This document shows, one piece after another, positions 61,261-64,000 of a stretch of 64,000 bases of DNA. The DNA is from Dipteronia dyeriana (Eukaryota; Streptophyta; Magnoliopsida; Sapindales; Sapindaceae): NCBI GenBank assembly GCA_032871835.1, contig CM065297.1, positions 89,425,052 to 89,489,051 on the forward strand. The letters run 5' to 3'. Under the pieces are notes generated by a model. That model did not search any database and was not told the origin of the DNA. It saw nothing but the letters and a program-made list of their open reading frames with translations. The first letter of the stretch is position 1, and every line of letters starts with the position of its first letter. A program made the translations under genes and the position numbers.

Positions 61261-62556
61261 TGCATTTGAAATGTTATATTTGAATTTTTTTGCATGTGTG
61301 CTTCGTTGTTTTACCTTGCATTCATTGTGTGTTTTGGTGTGGTGGATTTTTTCACTTTGAAAAATCCATAACGGGGCAGTGGGTGGGTCTATACGCTTGT
61401 TCCTACTCGCGTACTACCCGTGTAATGAGAAGATTGAGGATTTTCAATCTCTCGGTGTCAGGTCAATGCGCGGACACTTGCATGGATTGGAACCCACTTA
61501 GTCCCGCACATTTCACTGGTTGAGATTTTTCATCTATTTGGTTGAGGCCCTTGTGCGGACACTTGCACGGCATATCGCGGGTGCATGGGTCACTGCATGG
61601 GTCCAGACCCACGTACAGACCCACGCACTACGTTGATCTGGCTACTTTTTTAAAATGACAACACACTTATATATGTGTCTCTTCATTTTTAGGTCATACT
61701 AAGAGTTCCATTTTTCATTCCTTTCTCTTAGAACACTTTTCAAGAGAAAACATCTTTCAAGAACTCACCTTTATACACTCAAAGCTTTTCCTTTGATCTT
61801 AAAAACATCATCTTTCATCATCTATGACTATATAGAGTGCATCCATACATGGTTAAGCATCATCACATCTTGTTTGGTAAGTTTCTCACTATCTTCATAT
61901 AAGCTAAGTGGTTTTCTCACCAAGTCATCTCTTTTATCATTTGTATGCTCTTAGAATATATTCTAGATGCAAATAGAAATTGTTTGTGATAAAATAATTG
62001 AGTGTTGTATTGTGATAGCTTCATAGGATTGTTTGATCTAGGTTTAGCTAAGCTTTATGAACATGTCATTTAGCTCTTGATATCTAGGATTGTTTTAAAT
62101 GTCATCTCATTATCCTAGATAAGCATATAAGGTTCCTTAGCCTTTTTTGTTATTTGAATATTCTTATATATTCATATAGGCTATTTATCTCTTCATTGAA
62201 AAGTAAGTCTTGCGTTTTTTCTGGAAGTAGGTTGCTTCAAGCGTAAACAATTGGACTAGGTTCACTCATACCGGGATTAGGTAGTGGTAGTGGGTTATTT
62301 ACTAGGATTAGGTTGTAACACCATTATCATTAGTGGATTCGAGGTTCAAGTGTGGTGCATTTAACAGCCCGTGGTTTTTCTCAGTTGGAGGGTTTCCACG
62401 TATATCTCAAGTGTCATTTATTATTCCGCACTTTTTACACTTGATATATTTTTGTGACTAGTTTGGGGTATTCTCGTCTAATTGACCATTAATGAAAATA
62501 TGGGTAAAAATCAATTAAAATCTATTCACCCCCCCTCTAGATTAACTTTAAACACA
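60978..62556 (+). mobile_element. LTR (probably solo) inserted in the PMD pseudogene
   Basis: The sequence begins TGTTGGGGTTTTTACG and ends near CTTTAAACACA, about 1.58 kb. It has a (CT)n(CA)n microsatellite at 61206-61260, a GC-richer part at 61370-61640, and the string ATTCACCCCCCCTCTAG near the right end. It separates two parts of one exon (RRHLKFTSETNY and FVQEIGQSINEDF). The candidate flanking pentamers CTACA and CCATA differ at two positions, so the exact ends are provisional. No internal domain is seen, hence a solo LTR or a fragment. Confidence 0.5.
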
Positions 62557-64000
62557 CCATAATTTGTTTCACTTGTGAATTTTAAGTGTCGCCTAACGAA
62601 CTCCTTGTACCTTTCTGGACCACCATCAGTCTCCAAGAAATTCTTTACGTCAAAGCCCCTCAACCGTAACTTGGCCTCATCATTTTTAATCGGATAGTCC
62701 CCGAGCATGGATGCTAATGGGACTTTGGGAACACATGGTGAACTAAATCCCAAGCTCTGAACAGTCACACGCTCTCCCAGGTACCATGCGTACCCGCATG
62801 ACCCATCTAAAAGAATCATACTCTTTATGGACTGAGAAGATTGCTGTACATAAGTCAGCAGTCGGTCCTCAAACTTTCCCCAGGGGTGCATGTTTACCTG
62901 AAGGCAATCAAAATTATTTAGATATATTTGGCAGTAAACTACGAGCTGTTTGATAAATATGAAACTAAAAGGTAGGGAGAATTCCATTAGTGTTTAAAGA
63001 TCGCTTACATCCTTCGTTCTTAGCTTTATTAATGTATCCCTTAGTTGAACGTAATTAACTTTCTTACTGAATGTTCTCCATGTCATTGCTGCAGGATAAA
63101 TCCTTCCATTTCCCAAGTGGATCACACATTTTGCAATAGGGTTTTATATACTTGTAAGCCCACACCTATGTAACAGCCACCACTAAACAATATGTTTACT
63201 GTTAAAATAACATAAACTAACATTGTTTAATACATGTTAGTCTTAAATTATAATTACTAATCATCACCTCCCAGACCCTCCAATAATCACTAGTGCTCTG
63301 ATTCTGTCGAACCATAGCATCTATGTTTTTATACAAACAAGAAATGGCAACCCACCCCAATTGTACAAAGCAATAGAGGACAAGTCAATTAAGTTTGGCA
63401 TGTAATACGGGTAGGCTACCCCAGCTTTGTTCCACAATAAAGTGGTGGCAAGCAATGCAAGAATGAATACCCTAGTTAATCTATCAACACTTTTGGCCCG
63501 CATTTTGTTCCCCTCCCCCCCGAATCATAAAGCTCTCGAAAAGTAACCCTTTTCTTGGCGATATCAATCATAGGCTCTTCAAACCATCGGATCAGCTCAT
63601 CTATGTTCTTGTGAGCATCCATGTCGTACTCCAGTGGCTTTCCAGAAATCGTTAAGCCTATAATTGTGATGAAATCTGATGGGGTCATCGTCTAATCCCC
63701 AAATTCATTGAAGTGAAATGTGTGGGTCGTATCCCACCAGCCGTTTGCCAATGCCCTTAATATTGTTCTCTTTTTGCAACTGAATTCATCCCCTAAAATT
63801 TTGACAAATTTGTCAGAACCAGAGTCTGAAACCTTCACCTTCACAGCATCGGGCAATTCATCACACCACGCTTTATAAAAAAACCGATTCCCGTATCCCC
63901 TTAATCTCCTATGAATAGGCTGCATTTACAAAAAAACATGACTACAAATATGAATAGAAAATTAACTCAACACCTATTGTTACAGTATTAGGCTTATATT

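Larger units (their letters stand above)
59267..63923 (-). pseudogene. Plant-mobile-domain (PMD/MAIN-like) gene, broken and incomplete
   Basis: Inferred exons: 63923-63268, 63165-63009, 62897-62557 plus 60977-60910 (one exon split by an LTR), 60779-60630, 60539-60438, 60333-60066, 59940-59267. Upstream exons would lie beyond the window. PMD hallmarks are ILRALANGWWDTTHTFHF, MTPSDFITIIGLTISGKPL, RLTRVFILALLATTLLWNK and LYNWGGLPFL; a later region has LLDGSCGYAWYLGERV. The C-terminus is acidic then Lys-rich, ending TPRKSSRL. Damage: TAG at 63694-63692, a frameshift in the G tract near 63520, further shifts near 63335 and 63140, a TAG in 60539-60438, and the LTR insertion. PMD proteins (MAIN, MAIL1) act in the nucleus, and the domain also travels in transposons; which type this was is unclear. 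Confidence 0.75.

Overview
The window is nuclear DNA from a flowering plant, most likely a eudicot; the species cannot be fixed. The evidence is an AT-rich, intron-containing MAP kinase kinase kinase gene, a plant L1-type LINE, a Ty1/copia element primed by initiator tRNA-Met, a tRNA-derived SINE, and many short terminal-inverted-repeat (TIR) elements. No operon, CRISPR array, rRNA or free-standing tRNA gene was seen.

Layout. About 1-6 kb is repeat-rich intergenic DNA with a pair of microsatellite-embedded MITEs and one copy (A) of a ~0.74 kb TIR element. The only apparently intact gene is MAPKKK3-like, on the minus strand at 6228-11045: 11 exons and 657 residues, with promoter elements near 11.2 kb. 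A reverse-oriented copy (B) of the same TIR element lies at 13.0-13.8 kb, so the pair brackets the gene. From 13.8 to 18.6 kb the DNA is AT-rich, with foldback MITEs and a 1.4 kb TIR element that may have captured gene sequence.

From 18.6 to 30.0 kb lies a decayed minus-strand LINE. A 1.28 kb TIR element splits its ORF2 after codon 15. A copia element (25026-29948, 5-bp duplication CATTA) splits it exactly at the ORF1 start codon. From 31.8 to 41.6 kb is a higher-order tandem array of ~0.7-0.8 kb monomers of four diagnosable subtypes, in the order A-B-C-D-A-B-A-B-C-D-A-D-A.

From 42.3 to 51.4 kb is a series of well-delimited mobile elements: a 2.7 kb TIR element holding a ~185-bp tandem repeat that is itself split by a solo LTR; a MULE-like element with a nested hAT MITE; a 9-bp-TSD MITE; an 842-bp foldback; an hAT MITE with TSD AGTACCAT; and a SINE with a perfect 17-bp TSD. 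From 51 to 56.9 kb is mostly AT-rich DNA plus a small TATA-equipped coiled-coil ORF with one stop codon. From 56.9 to 64 kb is a minus-strand plant-mobile-domain (MAIN-like) pseudogene, broken by nonsense codons, frameshifts and an LTR insertion and cut by the window edge. A shorter duplicate of its 3' half lies downstream.

Functional reading: one signalling gene (a MAPKKK expected to feed the MKK4/5-MPK3/6 type cascade) sits in a landscape shaped by transposition and unequal exchange. The window's main interest is the higher-order array, the nested insertions whose target sites can be read at base level, and the broken small genes.
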